Origin: Puffinus mauretanicus
Taxonomy: Eukaryota; Chordata; Aves; Procellariiformes; Procellariidae
Direction of reading: 5' to 3'
Assembly: GCA_023333565.1 (NCBI GenBank)
Contig: JAJKFH010001865.1
Coordinates: 7,688,001 to 7,752,000, forward strand
DNA length: 64,000 nt
A program made the translations under genes and the position numbers. Each line of letters begins with the position of its first letter. Within the stretch, counting starts at the first letter, position 1. Under the pieces are notes generated by a model. It worked only from the letters and a program-made list of their open reading frames with translations. It had not been told where the DNA came from and did no database searches. Of this stretch, positions 20,384 to 32,365 are shown piece after piece.

Positions 20384-20430
20384 TGTTGTGGGTTAACCCT
20401 GGTAGACAGCTAAGCACCACACAGCCAATA
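20384..20430 (-). mobile_element. LTR remnant, about 47 bp, of the same family as the solo LTR at 24355
   Basis: TGTTGTGGGTTAACCCTGG and then CTAAGCACCACACAGCCA match the first 45-50 bases (plus orientation) of the LTR at 24355-24935, which is the 3' end of that LTR in sense. The match stops abruptly after CAGCCAAT. This is therefore a severely truncated endogenous-retrovirus LTR with no coding sequence. No partner LTR is seen nearby. Confidence 0.75.
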
Positions 20431-23400
20431 CTACCTGCAGCAAAATGAAAGTCAGCAGCAAACAGGTAAAGTTTACATTGGGTGAAGCTGTGCATATTGC
20501 TTTTTACAGCTGTAAGAAGGCAAAGTCTGGTTCCAGAGATGATTACCCCCTGAGCAAGAGAAGCTGCAAAATGCTAGCAGACAAGCACATCTTAGGAAGG
20601 CTAAAGGCAGACCCAAGATTAAGGCAACATGGCATAAAAAAAGGAAAATGTTGGGAAAGATGACATGATAGCCTAAGTACATTGGAGAAGCAGCTCACAA
20701 AAACACTTGTCTCCATTCATTTATCTGTTATCACTAGGTTCATAAAACTTTTTAAGGAAGAAGCGACACATTAAGACTGACATAGGTTAACAACATGCTA
20801 CATACTAAACCTGATAGAATTTAACATCCTCCTCCCATCAGAGCAACTAGCTACCTTTTCATGCAATAGCTCTGGTGATGCTTGGTTCCTTTATTAAAGT
20901 AATTCTAGTCAATTTTTGTCAGGTGAGTTGATCTGATTGCCAGGGGTCCAGACAAATGCCAGAGCCAGGACAAGCGATGGAAAAAGACTGTAAAAGCAGA
21001 AGTGAGGATGTACCAAGAATGTGCCCTTTTTGGTATCAGGGGATGGTTAAGCAGCTCAGACATCTTACCCAAACCTATCTTCAGATGCACAACACAATAT
21101 TATTTGAGCACATTTCACAAATTAGAGTTTATCACTGAAATAGTTGTTTACAACAAAATGGTGGTCCCAGCCCAGCTGTTAATGATTTTACATGCACATC
21201 ACATCATCAGGAGATCATTGAACGGTCTACAAGACAGATTTTCTCTGTAATTACAAGGGTGGATTCTGTGGCTTTAAGTTAGGACTTATTTCAGGATAGA
21301 AGCTATATGGAGCCATGACACATTTATGAGAGTCTTATGCTTGGTCTAAAGATAAAAACACTAAAAAAATGCTAGGATATACTTTATAAATGGAAATGCA
21401 AAAGCAAAACAAAATGTTTGGGATTATTCTCCTGCGCAGCTGAATCCTCTTTTCCCCTTAGCATGGGCAGAAAAACTTCCTAACCAGGAGGCTATACAGA
21501 AATTATTAAGTGAACAAAAAGTTGTTGGCTTGTGACGTCAGAGAAACTGATCACTGCTGGGATTTACAACACATATTGGGGTTGACTCTAAAACTGCAGA
21601 TGGATGGCCTTATGTGCTTCTACTACATTTGGAAGAGAATTTTGAAATTAGGTAATTATATGGGTGGTTAGAATTCATAAAGCATATGAAAATGACCTCT
21701 GTGCCTACTCATTAGAAATTTCTGAACACACTGGGATATAATACTTTAATACTGACACTCTGCATTCATTAAATGGGACTATGTATTCATTAAATCTTTC
21801 CTCCTTCTCTACTGAAAGTAGAAAGAGCAGAAGCAAGAAATGAAGCTCGTCTGTGGGCAAGACTGTCGATCTGTGCTCAGCACTGACTCTAGAAACAATG
21901 GACAGGCACATTAAATGATTCACATAGCCCAAGCAGAGTCTCGGCAATCACATGAAGTAAATATTCACTGTGACACTTTAAAATTCCCATCACCTGCAAA
22001 TGCTAAGAAACTGCTCCCAAAAGCGAAATTCACTCTCATTACTGGATCTCTCAACTCCCTTTCCGATGGCTGCTGGATGACCAAGCACAGCCATTACAAT
22101 GGACAAGAAGCACGAAGTCTCATAAACCATAACCAAAACATTTTCAAGCACAGGATGCTATTGTCTTGTTGCTAGGCATAATTATTTTTTTCTCGACTCA
22201 TAAAATAATTAACTCCTCCACTTTTAAATGTTAGCCATTTTGCATTTCTTTCCTCAAAAGATTTCAGTGAAATATGCAGCCCCAAATCTTTAATTTCTTC
22301 AAGTGCTTTATTGTCCACTGTTTTAGGGATTTTATTTGGCTAGGAACGGCACAGCAGCTTGTTATTTTTAATTGAACAGCAATGTACATTACTTCATGTT
22401 AGAATCAATGACCAAAATTTAATTGAAACATTTCATTCTCTCATTACAGAAATTCTCCCACTAGCAACGGTTATAAAAGTCGCTGCAAAACATAACACAA
22501 TCCCCACCCCTTAATTACACTAAAACAAAGATGAAGGTTTCAAACCTACAAAATCTTGGATAATTAAGGTATTATATTCATTCAATATCCTATTGTGCCA
22601 ACGGGCCGTGTAACAGTATTGGCATCGAAAACCACTGTTCTCGGATCCTGTGCTTTTCAAATAGACTGATTAGAAAGTCAGTTGTACTAACAGAAAAGTC
22701 ACCTTGCTTGCAGCAAGAAGCTAATTCATGTCCCAGAAGCTGAATACTGTATTAAAGGAAGGGTATTTTAAATTTGGCCTTTATTTACCACTGTCCTTAT
22801 GCACGTGCTCAGTCTCTTGTTTTTTTAAAGACAGTTTTATTGTCATCTTCAAGAAGACATGAGTTTGTGCTTTCAGTTACAGTACTTTAAATAATTTTTT
22901 TTTCCCTGAATCAAATGGTGGCTTCTGGATTTATTATGCTATTTAGTTTAGTGCTATTTAGAAGAAATAAGCAAAAATTGTTAGCCACCCTCCCTGCCAC
23001 CTCTATCTCCCATTGCTGTGCAATGGGACTAAGGTTTCTTTCAAAGCAATCTATGGCAATGGTCTATTAGGGTGCAGCCAAGCTTTGTGTATTGATCTTA
23101 ATTCACAATAACTTAATGCATCTAATAGCTCTTTCTGAACCATTATAGTTATATGATAGGAATATGGATTGAGATTGGAATCGATTGGAGTGTTTTAGAG
23201 TACGTCTAAACAGCACAATGCTAGCTTTAATGTAGCTAGCTCAGATACTGGAATTCGCAAAAATGTAGTATGGGTATATTAACCTGCTGGGAGCTGCATT
23301 ATACTTCTTCCAGCAGCCATGCAAGAGCTCCTATTCATAACTGATTCACACACGCTTCATGACATTGCACTGTCATGCAGTTCACCTCCTTTTCTATCTT

Positions 23401-24354
23401 GCATAGTATGGAAGGATAATTACAATCAGAATAAGAACCTCTTTCTGTTTAAAAGCCAAATTTCCTGTGTGCTCTGTGAACTATATGAATCACTCTGGAA
23501 TGCAAATATGCCCATAGAGCAGATGGGTAAGCATCAGTGAGAAGATAAGAACTAAGGAGCCTTGAGAGGTAGCCCTTGACATACAGATGAATAAGGTTGG
23601 TCCTACCAGGTTTTGCATTGCATCTACCTTGCTGTCAAGCTGTGGCCCCAGTCAGGTCCCAAAACATTTGAATTCCTTGATATTCACCTCATCTAGTATA
23701 CAGCACCTGCTACTTTAGAAAAATGGATTGGAAATATAAATTGAAATCAAAAGGGGCTGGGTTCCCCAGCAGGCTCTGAAATTAAAGCCTGTAAAACAAA
23801 TAATCACAGTAGGCATGTGCAGTGTGAATAACTGTTAAGGTTTATGACCTACCTTTTTTAATACAAGCTAGGTAGCTCGAAGGGACATAAAACATCTATT
23901 ACACATAACCTGTGCCCAGTCAGTAACAATTTCAATTTGGCCCTTGTACAGGTGTGGTGGGGGGAAGAGGAATGGAAAGACAGGCTCTGCCTCTATCAAG
24001 GGCTATCAGCTTCTGTTGTTATAATAATAATTTTAATTATTAATATTTTGAGGAAATCTCATTACAGTACAGTACCACTTGAGAAAAAAATCAAAGTGTT
24101 TTCCAGAAGAAACTCAAATACATAGACAAATGTTTGCTGATAGAGGAAAATGGAATGGGGGGATTAGGGGGAGGAGACTACACCAAATCTAAATCTCTGG
24201 CAAAGCAAGGAATACCTAATCAAGGCACACTCTGCCCCGATGGGTTCTTGTGTGCCAATTATGGTGTTCAGTTATCAACACTGATCAATTGCAAGGGAAC
24301 AGCTGAAATGGCTCCTGTCCCCATTTTCTGCTTAGTAAAGTAACCCTAAACAGG
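20431..24354. other. GRID2 intron, no gene seen
   Basis: About 3.9 kb of AT-rich intronic DNA. Frames at 20445-20663, 21002-21250, 21705-21947 and 21915-22175 resemble no proteins known to me. No tRNA-like or other RNA structure was recognised. Confidence 0.65.
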
Positions 24355-24935
24355 TGTCGTGGTTTAACCCCAGCCAGCAACTAAGCACCACACAGCCACT
24401 CGCTCACTCCCCCCCACAATGGGAGGGGGGAGAGAATCAGAAGGGTAAAAGTGAGAAAACTCGTGGGTTGAGATAAAGACAGTTTAATAGGTAAAGCAAA
24501 ATCCACGCACGCAAGCAAAACAGAACAAGGAATTCATTCACTACTTCCCATCGGCAGGCAGGCGTTCAGCCATCTCCAGGAAAGCAGGGCTCCATCACGT
24601 GTAGCGGTTACTTGGGAAGACAAACGCCATCATTCTGAACGTCCCCCTTTCCTTCTTTTTCCCCCAGCTTTATATACTGAGCATGACGTCATACGGTATG
24701 GAATACCCCATTGGCCATCTGGGTTAGCTGTCCTGACTATGCTCCCTCCCAGCTTCTTGTGCACCTGGCCTAGCATGGAAAGCTGAAAAGTCCTTGACTA
24801 GGGTAAACATTACTTAGCAACAACTAAAACATCAGTGTGTTATCAACATCATTCTCATACTAAATCCAAAACATAGTTCTATACCAGCTCTATATCAGGA
24901 AGAAAATTAACTCTATCCCAGCCGAAACCAGGACA
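24355..24935 (-). mobile_element. Solo LTR of an avian endogenous retrovirus
   Basis: A 581-bp element bounded by an imperfect inverted terminal repeat: TGTCGTGG on the left and the complement of TGTCCTGG on the right, giving the TG...CA ends of retroviral LTRs. Read on the minus strand it starts TGTCCTGGTTTCGGCTGGG. It contains a TATA-type box (TATATAAA, 24668-24676) and a possible poly(A) signal ATTAAA (24483-24488) downstream, giving U3-R-U5 order. The flanks ACAGG (24350-24354) and ACAAG (24936-24940) differ at one base of five and may be a decayed target-site duplication. No gag, pol or env sequence adjoins it, so it is a recombined solo LTR. Its sequence is typical of LTRs common in birds; I cannot fix the exact family. 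Any promoter activity would be antisense-independent and co-oriented with GRID2. Confidence 0.92.
24668..24676 (-). promoter_or_regulatory. TATA box of the solo LTR
   Basis: TATATAAA on the minus strand within the LTR, about 185 bp upstream (in sense) of the candidate ATTAAA poly(A) signal, where a retroviral U3 promoter is expected. Whether it is active is unknown. Confidence 0.6.
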
Positions 24936-25124
24936 ACAAGGCTGGCAACCCTCAGAAGAGAAGTAGGGCAGATGGCTGAGGGCAGGAGGCACTTTAGGAA
25001 CCTTATTTTCCTCCATCTCTGTTTATGGGTCATCATTCTTAGTCACTAAGAAAGAAATTCCACTCCTCTCTTTCATTGCTTTAATACTGCCACTTTCTCT
25101 GCAATGATAAAACCAACTTTTTAG
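24936..25124. other. GRID2 intron between solo LTR and CR1
   Basis: Short unique-looking spacer between two mobile elements; nothing recognised. Confidence 0.6.
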
Positions 25125-25409
25125 CAGGGCCTGTTGCGACAGGAAAGGGGGAATGGTTTTAAACTAAAAGAGGGTAGATTTAGACTAGACATAAGGAAGA
25201 AATTTTTTACAATGAGGGTGGTGAAACACTTGAACAGGTTGCCCAGAGAGGTGGTAGATGCCCCATCCCTGGAAACATTCAAGGTCAGGTTGGACGGGGC
25301 TCTCAGCAACCTGATATAGTTGAAGATGTCCCTGCTCGTTGCAGAGGGGTTGGACTGGATGACCTTTAAAGGTCACTTCCAAGCCAAACTACTCTATGAT
25401 TCTATTCTG
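25125..25409 (+). mobile_element. CR1 LINE, 3' end fragment
   Basis: A 5'-truncated CR1 in plus orientation. It carries the end of ORF2 ([20 protein letters not shown], then [19 protein letters not shown], ending LSNLI), then the 3' UTR with GGACTGGATGACCTTTAAAG and a terminal CTATGATTCTATTCTG. The encoded segment is nearly the same as that of the minus-strand CR1 at 30755-32365, so both belong to one subfamily and lie as inverted repeats within one intron. The plus frame 25134-25319 and its antisense frames are parts of this element. Confidence 0.95.
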
Positions 25410-28400
25410 TATTAAAGATTCAATTTTTTCATTAGGCACCCAAATATATTAAATACATTGATGTGCATGTAACGATGGTGTGCTGTCTGCATATATGGAG
25501 GGGAGGAGTAGTGTTGAAATATGGCCAATATAATGGCAGAGATAAGGTTACAGAGGTCTGGAAGAGATTAGCATCCCAGCTGACTAGCACAGTGTAGAAA
25601 GTTTGGACTTAATTCAGTGTATGGCACTAAAATGTATTTGGGAAGGTTGTGCCTGTGCAGTAAGCTAGGATGTGTACAGTCAGCACCAGAAGGCACCAGA
25701 GCTTAAGGGGCAACTTTTATATGCTAATAGCTCCTGAAATGCTGAATGGGAGTGCAAGCTAGAAAAATAGTAGGTGCTATTTGCTATGCAGGGTAAGTAA
25801 GGAAAAAGTGTGAAGAGGGAGAAAGACACATATCAAGTCTTCTCTTGAACGTTCATAATTATATCAGGAAAAAGCTGTCTCACTGTGGAGCTAGTATTTC
25901 CCAGCACTATCTCCTTGCGTTCTAACAATACCTGGCTCAACTGAAGTCTAGATGTCTTTCCTTATTTTCAGAAATTAAAGTCTCTATGTGAAGAGCATGA
26001 GATAACATAATCAGGCTTAGAACTGCAATAAAAGTGCCTGTTTTTTAGAATTAAATTGTTTCTAACCAGTACCTTCATAAGATGAAATCTTTACTTAAGA
26101 AGCAGTATAAAACATATTTTATAGAGTCTAGGGATAACAACACTATTGCATTTCCTGCATACTCTACATTTAAAAATACCTAAGCTACAAATAATTCTGA
26201 CTAAAATTTCTGATCAGAGTTCGGTCAACAGAAACTGCTCCTGCAAACCCCCCTCCTTAGTTTGTAATTCTCTATACATGTTACTATGTTCTTTTATTCC
26301 AGTAATACCAAGCTATTTTCTTTTATTTGCCTAGAAATAGATATGGTTTCATGGAAGTGCAAGCGAGAAAGAATCTCTAAGACCTTCTTTCCTTTCTCTG
26401 ACTCAGGATAAAACGACCTAGACTAAACAAGACACTCTTCCTGGACAGATGTCAGACAAAGCAAAGTCCACAGCCTTCTTACAACTGAATGCCTAAGTAT
26501 TCTTAGCATTAGAAAGTGTAATAGGAGTTCTGAGAGCTACACTTACCTTGTGATGGGAAACATTTGCTGTAACTATTAATAGTTTGCTTAACCTTAAAAT
26601 CGTTGAGAAAACTTTTGACCAACCAAAGAACAATTAAGTTCCATTTTTAATTTTAAACATATATGACAATAACATTTCAGGAGAGTGAAAATCGATTCAT
26701 AGTCAGCATACATCCCAGGACATTTAAAAAAATCCTCCTTATATTAGGAATAAGCAAACTATTATTAAAACCCGTAAAAGTGAATAATATTTTTTTTTAA
26801 TGTTAAAATTTCAGTTTCAATAAATGCTTGTCCAAAATCATGCCCTGAAATCTAAATTCAAGTTTCCAAATTGGAAAATCTGCCCCATGAAAAGATATTG
26901 CAATACCAACTGACTTTTTCACAGGCGAAAGCCAGTGTCGTCATGCATATCTCATACTGAATGACAGCTTTCATGTCAACAACCACAGTAACTATGAAGA
27001 ATAGTAAATAGTGAGCCTAATCCTGTCATGCATCATTGCTCCTGATGATTTAATTCATTTACCAAGGAAATGAACACCTCTACCACTGTTGCTATAATTT
27101 ACCACCATTTCACTAAACATTTTTCTTGATGTGTTTGTCTATAAAAGACCTATTCTTTCCAACTTTCTTTCAAAGATGGATATGGGAAGCAAAAAGGAAG
27201 AGAAATCAAGACACAGAGATTTGTTGCTGCCTAGGAAATTATGCATTCCTTACAACTAGTAATGGAATATTCTAAAACTTCAAGTATTTTTGAAATATTT
27301 TAACTACAGCACACATGGTATATACTAAATATATTACTGAGTTATAGTATATAGAGATTTTATGACAGACTCCAGATAGAACAAACTACATCACTCACAG
27401 CTTTTCTGCTACTGAAACTCAGATGCATAAATGGTCATCAAAGAAGGATTTGTCCCTTATAGGTAAAAGGGTAAAATATGTTTACTCAAAACACAAACAC
27501 TACAGCTCATGAAGATAGTCAAGTAATGTTTCTTAACCCTACCACCTCCTAAGGCGTTTCTGCTGCCATAGGAAATTCACGACGGTGTCCAATATGCCAA
27601 TAATATTGAGACACAAAGCAACATATAATTTAATATAATACATGCCTTAATTAAAATTGTTTTTTTAAAAGATTGTAGGCACTGGTGCATAGCAAGTGCC
27701 GCCTGACAGAATGAAGAAGGATTCACAGAAGTGCACACCATTCAATTGTGAAAGTGGGAAAAGGAATCAAGACTACATGAGAAAAATGAGCACCAAAAAA
27801 ATGGGAGAAAAAGGAAGAGGCATTATCTATGAGACTATTCTGATTGTACATGATTATAAAATATTTATTCAATATTTCCTGAGGTATCCCACACATAATC
27901 TTTGCTGCAGTTGGTCTTTATTTTACAGTCATTCACTGATATTTTTGTCCTGCCATTTTTTTATCCTTTATCACTTCTGACTGTTTGTTCCTCTGTGTAT
28001 GCTTAAACACTGTCTTATTTCATCTCTCTTGTGCCTTTCTTTTTTCCTTTCACTCTGAAAGCTACTCCAGCTTCTTGGAAAGGACTTTTGTTACATTGTT
28101 TAAACCAGTGTTGGAAGTCAAATCCCAAAGGCATTCTCAGCTTTTAAAACCAGGACTTAGCTTCATATCTTACTTTTCATCTTTTCTCTGAGTAGTAAGT
28201 TCAATAGAAAAAGAGACTGAAGATGCAGACCTCCTGCCAGCTCATGCCCCTAATGTATTGTCTGCTTTCGTTTGTTTCTTTCCTAATCTGGGCAACAAAC
28301 ACTCATGCATTTAATGCCAACCATTGAGAATTACACTAGTCTACATATGATAATATTTTCCCTGGTGTAAATGATGCTTTTTTTTTTTTTTTTTGCTATG

Positions 28401-30754
28401 CTTGTCTACCCTTCTGCCAGACCTCTCACTACACCATGTGCCACAGTGCCCACCTGGAGCCAAGGGTCACCAAACTCCCTCTGGTCCACCTAGCTCTGTG
28501 CAAATAACCTAGGCATAACTCTCAAGAAATAGTACTTAGGGATGTATGGCAAAGCATAATTCACTATCGCTTGCTGTTATTTTTCTTTCCTTCATCCTGC
28601 CTGCATTTTCAGAACCATCCAGATATGAAAATACATGCCTCCTGTTCGGGAGCTGTATCGAATTTTCATGTAGAGTCACAAATACATTTTACACCATTAG
28701 GAAGTTATATCTTATGCACTTTCAGAAAAGGCTCTGTGCTTTTCAATCAAGGTGTTAATTCTCTAAAACAGGGAATTTCAAACAACAGGGGCTTTTTTAG
28801 AAACATAGTTTTGCAAATACTTGCTGGCCTATTCATTGTCAAACAGGCCAAATCTCATTCCATTTCTGATATCTTAACATTCATATGAATAATTCATTGA
28901 TTGCCACTGCTACTAAAATGATATTATGAAAATATCTGCTGTATTCTAGCTCCCTTTCAATAAAACTGAGCAGCTGAAAAAGAGGAGGATAACTGAAATA
29001 GCCAAAATGCATACCTAGCTAAATTTGTTCTTGGACAATTGTTCATTCGAGACACTCTGAATTTGTTTGGAGTTATTATGCTGACCTTTGATTGAGCTAC
29101 ATTTCAGAAACTCAGAATACATTTCAGAAATTCACCAGCAAGTCACTTGAACTAAAAAGTAACTTGTCAAACACAAAGTTCAAACTTCGGCTGCATGTGG
29201 GGAAGGCGTCCAAGACAGAGACATTTGATATTTAAGTAAGACAAAATAAACCTTTTCTAGAAGTGTAGAAAGTGTGGTACTAATCTAAATCAGATTAAAA
29301 CATTGAATCACACGTACGTGACTATAGGCATGATTATACTTCCCCTCAGAATAAAACACAAAGAATTGTTTCTTATTCCTATTTATGCAAAGGAGAGAAT
29401 TCCCATTAACGTCAGAGGAGCCAGGATTCACTGCCAAATGAAACCAGATATTTCCAATTTGGGGACATACTGTATTCTGTCATATTCACAAAGATATTTT
29501 GTTTTGGATCTGCAGATACGTAGCCCATAATTATTAAATTTATCTAGGGAAAGGAATCAGTAGATGGATGCAGATGATGGGAATTGTTCAGCGCTCGCTT
29601 TTTGAAGGACTGTTTTGGGGAAATTAGTCGCAATCATTTATCATTTTCAGACTGCAGAATGTTTCATTTCATAATAAGTATAATGCAGTACAACCCAGGT
29701 GTTGCAATTTGCTATCCTCTCAAATTCTATTGCAATTTTTAAAACCAGACCTTTTCAACCTGACGGCATAACAAAATAAAATTGGAAGAGGAGCAGCGTT
29801 GCTATCTAGAAAGACATGAGAGATTTGAAGCGTTAACAGAAAAAATTAACAAATTAATGTTAACTTCTTAAATCCCAATTTAAAAAAGAAACCTATTCAT
29901 ATTCAAAGATATTATTATTTAATTTTAACATAAGCCTTCTTGTTTCCCTTGATCAAGACCATCCTGTTAGAAACTGGGAGAATTAATAACAATAATTAAT
30001 CATTCATAGTCAATAATAGATTCTTTACTTTTAACAGAAATGTATTGAATTAATTGAAGAATTCAAAGAAAGATGGAAAAGAAAGTAAGATAAACATCAT
30101 CGCTAAAATAAAGTTGATGGGTGAAATCCCTCCTGCCTTCACATTAAAGGCAAGAATCACACATTTTCATCACACAGGATAAACATAAATGTTCAGTTTT
30201 GTCCTATCCAGCAGATATAAAACCAGATGAACACTGCACTTTCACATATTACTATGGCCTTGATTTACCTGGAAGAGTTCTGTTGATTTGTCCAAACTAT
30301 AACTTGAAATTTTTATTGTATTTCACAAAATTAATGGCCTCAACAGCAAATTTCCTTTGGTAATAGCTGTAAAATGAATAGGGCTTAATGAAATTCTAGT
30401 CAGTGTCTTTGTTGACCAAGTTTTTCTAAGAACAGTTTTTCTAAATTGAATAACAACAAATAGAGGAACTAAAAATCTAATTTTAAAATGAGAGAAAACA
30501 AGTATTAATATTTTTTTTTTATAGTTTTGCTTCATTTCCAGTGTTATGGCATCCCAGCTAAGACTCCACTCAAATTCAAATGTTATATCTATTTATTCAT
30601 TCTATTCCAGTAAACATAACATAATTGCATCATTGTAATAAGCGATGTGAATAAAGATGGCAACCAAACTATAATTAGCAACAAGTAAAGGCCCTATACA
30701 TTTATCCTATAGCAACATATATGTTTGAAGTAATGATACACTAATAACAGTTAT
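25410..30754. other. GRID2 intron, no gene seen
   Basis: About 5.3 kb of AT-rich intronic DNA between two inverted CR1 copies. It has a run of 17 T at 28378-28394. Frames at 27696-27980, 28571-28888 and 29303-29530 resemble no known proteins. Confidence 0.65.
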
Positions 30755-32365
30755 ATAGAATCATAGAATAGTTTGGGTTGGAAGGGACCTTTAAAGGTCA
30801 TCTAGTCCAACTTCCCTGCAATGAGCAGGGACATCTTCAACTAGATCAGGTTGCTCAGAGCCCCGTCCAACCTAACCTTGAATGTTTCCAGGGATGAGAC
30901 ATCTACCACCTCCCTGGGCAACCTGTGCCAGTGTTTCACCACCCTCATTGTAAAGAATTTCTTCCTTATATCTAGTCTAAATCTACCCTCTTTTAGTTTA
31001 AAACCATTCCCCCTTGTCCTGTCGCAAAAGACCCTCCTAAAAAGTTTGTCCCCATCTTTCTTATAAGTCCCATTTAAGTACTGACATGCTGCAATAAGGT
31101 CTCCCCGAAGCCTTCTCTCCTCCAGGCTGAATAACCCCAACTCTCTCAGCCTTTCCTCATAGGAGAGGCGTTCCATCCCCCTGATCATTTTTGTGGCCCT
31201 CCTCTGGACTCACTCCAACAGGTCCATGTCTTTCTTGTGCTGAGGGCTCCAGAGCTGGACGCAGTACTCCAGGTGGGGTCTCACCACAGCAGAGTAGAGG
31301 GGCAGAATCCCCTCCCTCGACCTGCTGGCCACGCTTCTTTTGATGCAGCCCAGGATACGGTTGGCCGCCTGGGCTGTGAGCGCACATTGTCGGCTCAAGT
31401 CCAACTTTTCATCCACCAGTACTCCCAAGTCCTTCTCGGCAGGGTTGCTCTCAATCCCTTCATCCCCCAGCCTGTATTGATACCGGGGGTTGCCCCGACC
31501 CAGGTGCAGGACCTTGCACTTGGCCTCATTGAACCTCGTGAGGTTCACACAGGCCCACTTCCCAAGCTTGTCCAGGTCCCTCTGGATGGCATCCTGTCCC
31601 TCAGGCGTGTCAACCGCACCACTCAGCTTGTTGTCATCTGCACGCTTGCTGAGGGTGCACTCGATCCCACTGTCTATGTCATTGATGAAGGTATTAAACA
31701 GTACCGGTCCCAATACGGACCCCTGAGGGACACCACTAGTCACCGATCTCCATCTGGACATTGAGCCGTTGACCACTACCCTCTGGATGCGTCCCTCCAA
31801 CCAATTCCTCATCCACTGGACAGTACACCCATGAAATCCATACCTCTCCAGTTTAGAGAGAAGGAAGTTGTAGGGAGACCGTGTCAAAGGCCTTACAGAG
31901 GTCCAGATAGACAACATCTGTAGGCCTTCCCATGTCCACTGATGTAGTCACTCCATCATAGAAGGCCACTAGGTTGGTCAGGCAGGACTTGCCCTTGGTG
32001 AAGCCATGCTGGCTGTCTCAAATCACCTCCGTGTCCTCCATGTGCCTTAGCATAGCTTCAAGGAGGATCTGTTCCATGATCTTCCCAGGCACAGAGGTGA
32101 GACTGACTGGCCTGTAGTTCCCTGGGTCTTCCTTTTTTCCCTTTTTAAAAACGGGGGTTATGTTTCCCCTTTTCCAGTCAGTGGGAACTTCACCAGACTG
32201 CCATGACTTCTCAAATACGATGGATAGTGACATAGCAACTTCATCCTCCAGTTCCTTCAGGACCCGCAGATGGATCTCATTGGGTCCCATGGACTTGTGC
32301 ACCTTCAGGTTCCTTAGATGGTCTTGAGTCTGATCTTCTCCTACAGTGGGTGGCTCTTCATGCTC
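30755..32365 (-). mobile_element. CR1 LINE, 1.6-kb 5'-truncated copy with reverse-transcriptase remnant
   Basis: The longest mobile element here. Read on the minus strand it starts near 32365 and ends in the CR1 3' UTR and ATTCTATGATTCTATA-type terminus near 30755. It retains much of the ORF2 reverse-transcriptase domain in three broken frames. 32018-32302 holds the early RT part ([20 protein letters not shown], then [17 protein letters not shown]). 31210-31917 holds the middle and C-terminal part ([15 protein letters not shown], then [17 protein letters not shown] and [11 protein letters not shown]). 30841-31188 holds the thumb and end ([20 protein letters not shown] to LDGALSNLI). A stop and frameshifts separate them. 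The catalytic-motif position reads RADD rather than the FADD typical of CR1. The endonuclease domain is absent. It is a dead copy. Plus-strand frames at 31237-31764 and 31490-31726 are antisense shadows. Confidence 0.96.

Noticed and set aside
31237..31764. 175-codon plus-strand frame
   Set aside because: It is the antisense shadow of the CR1 reverse-transcriptase remnant.
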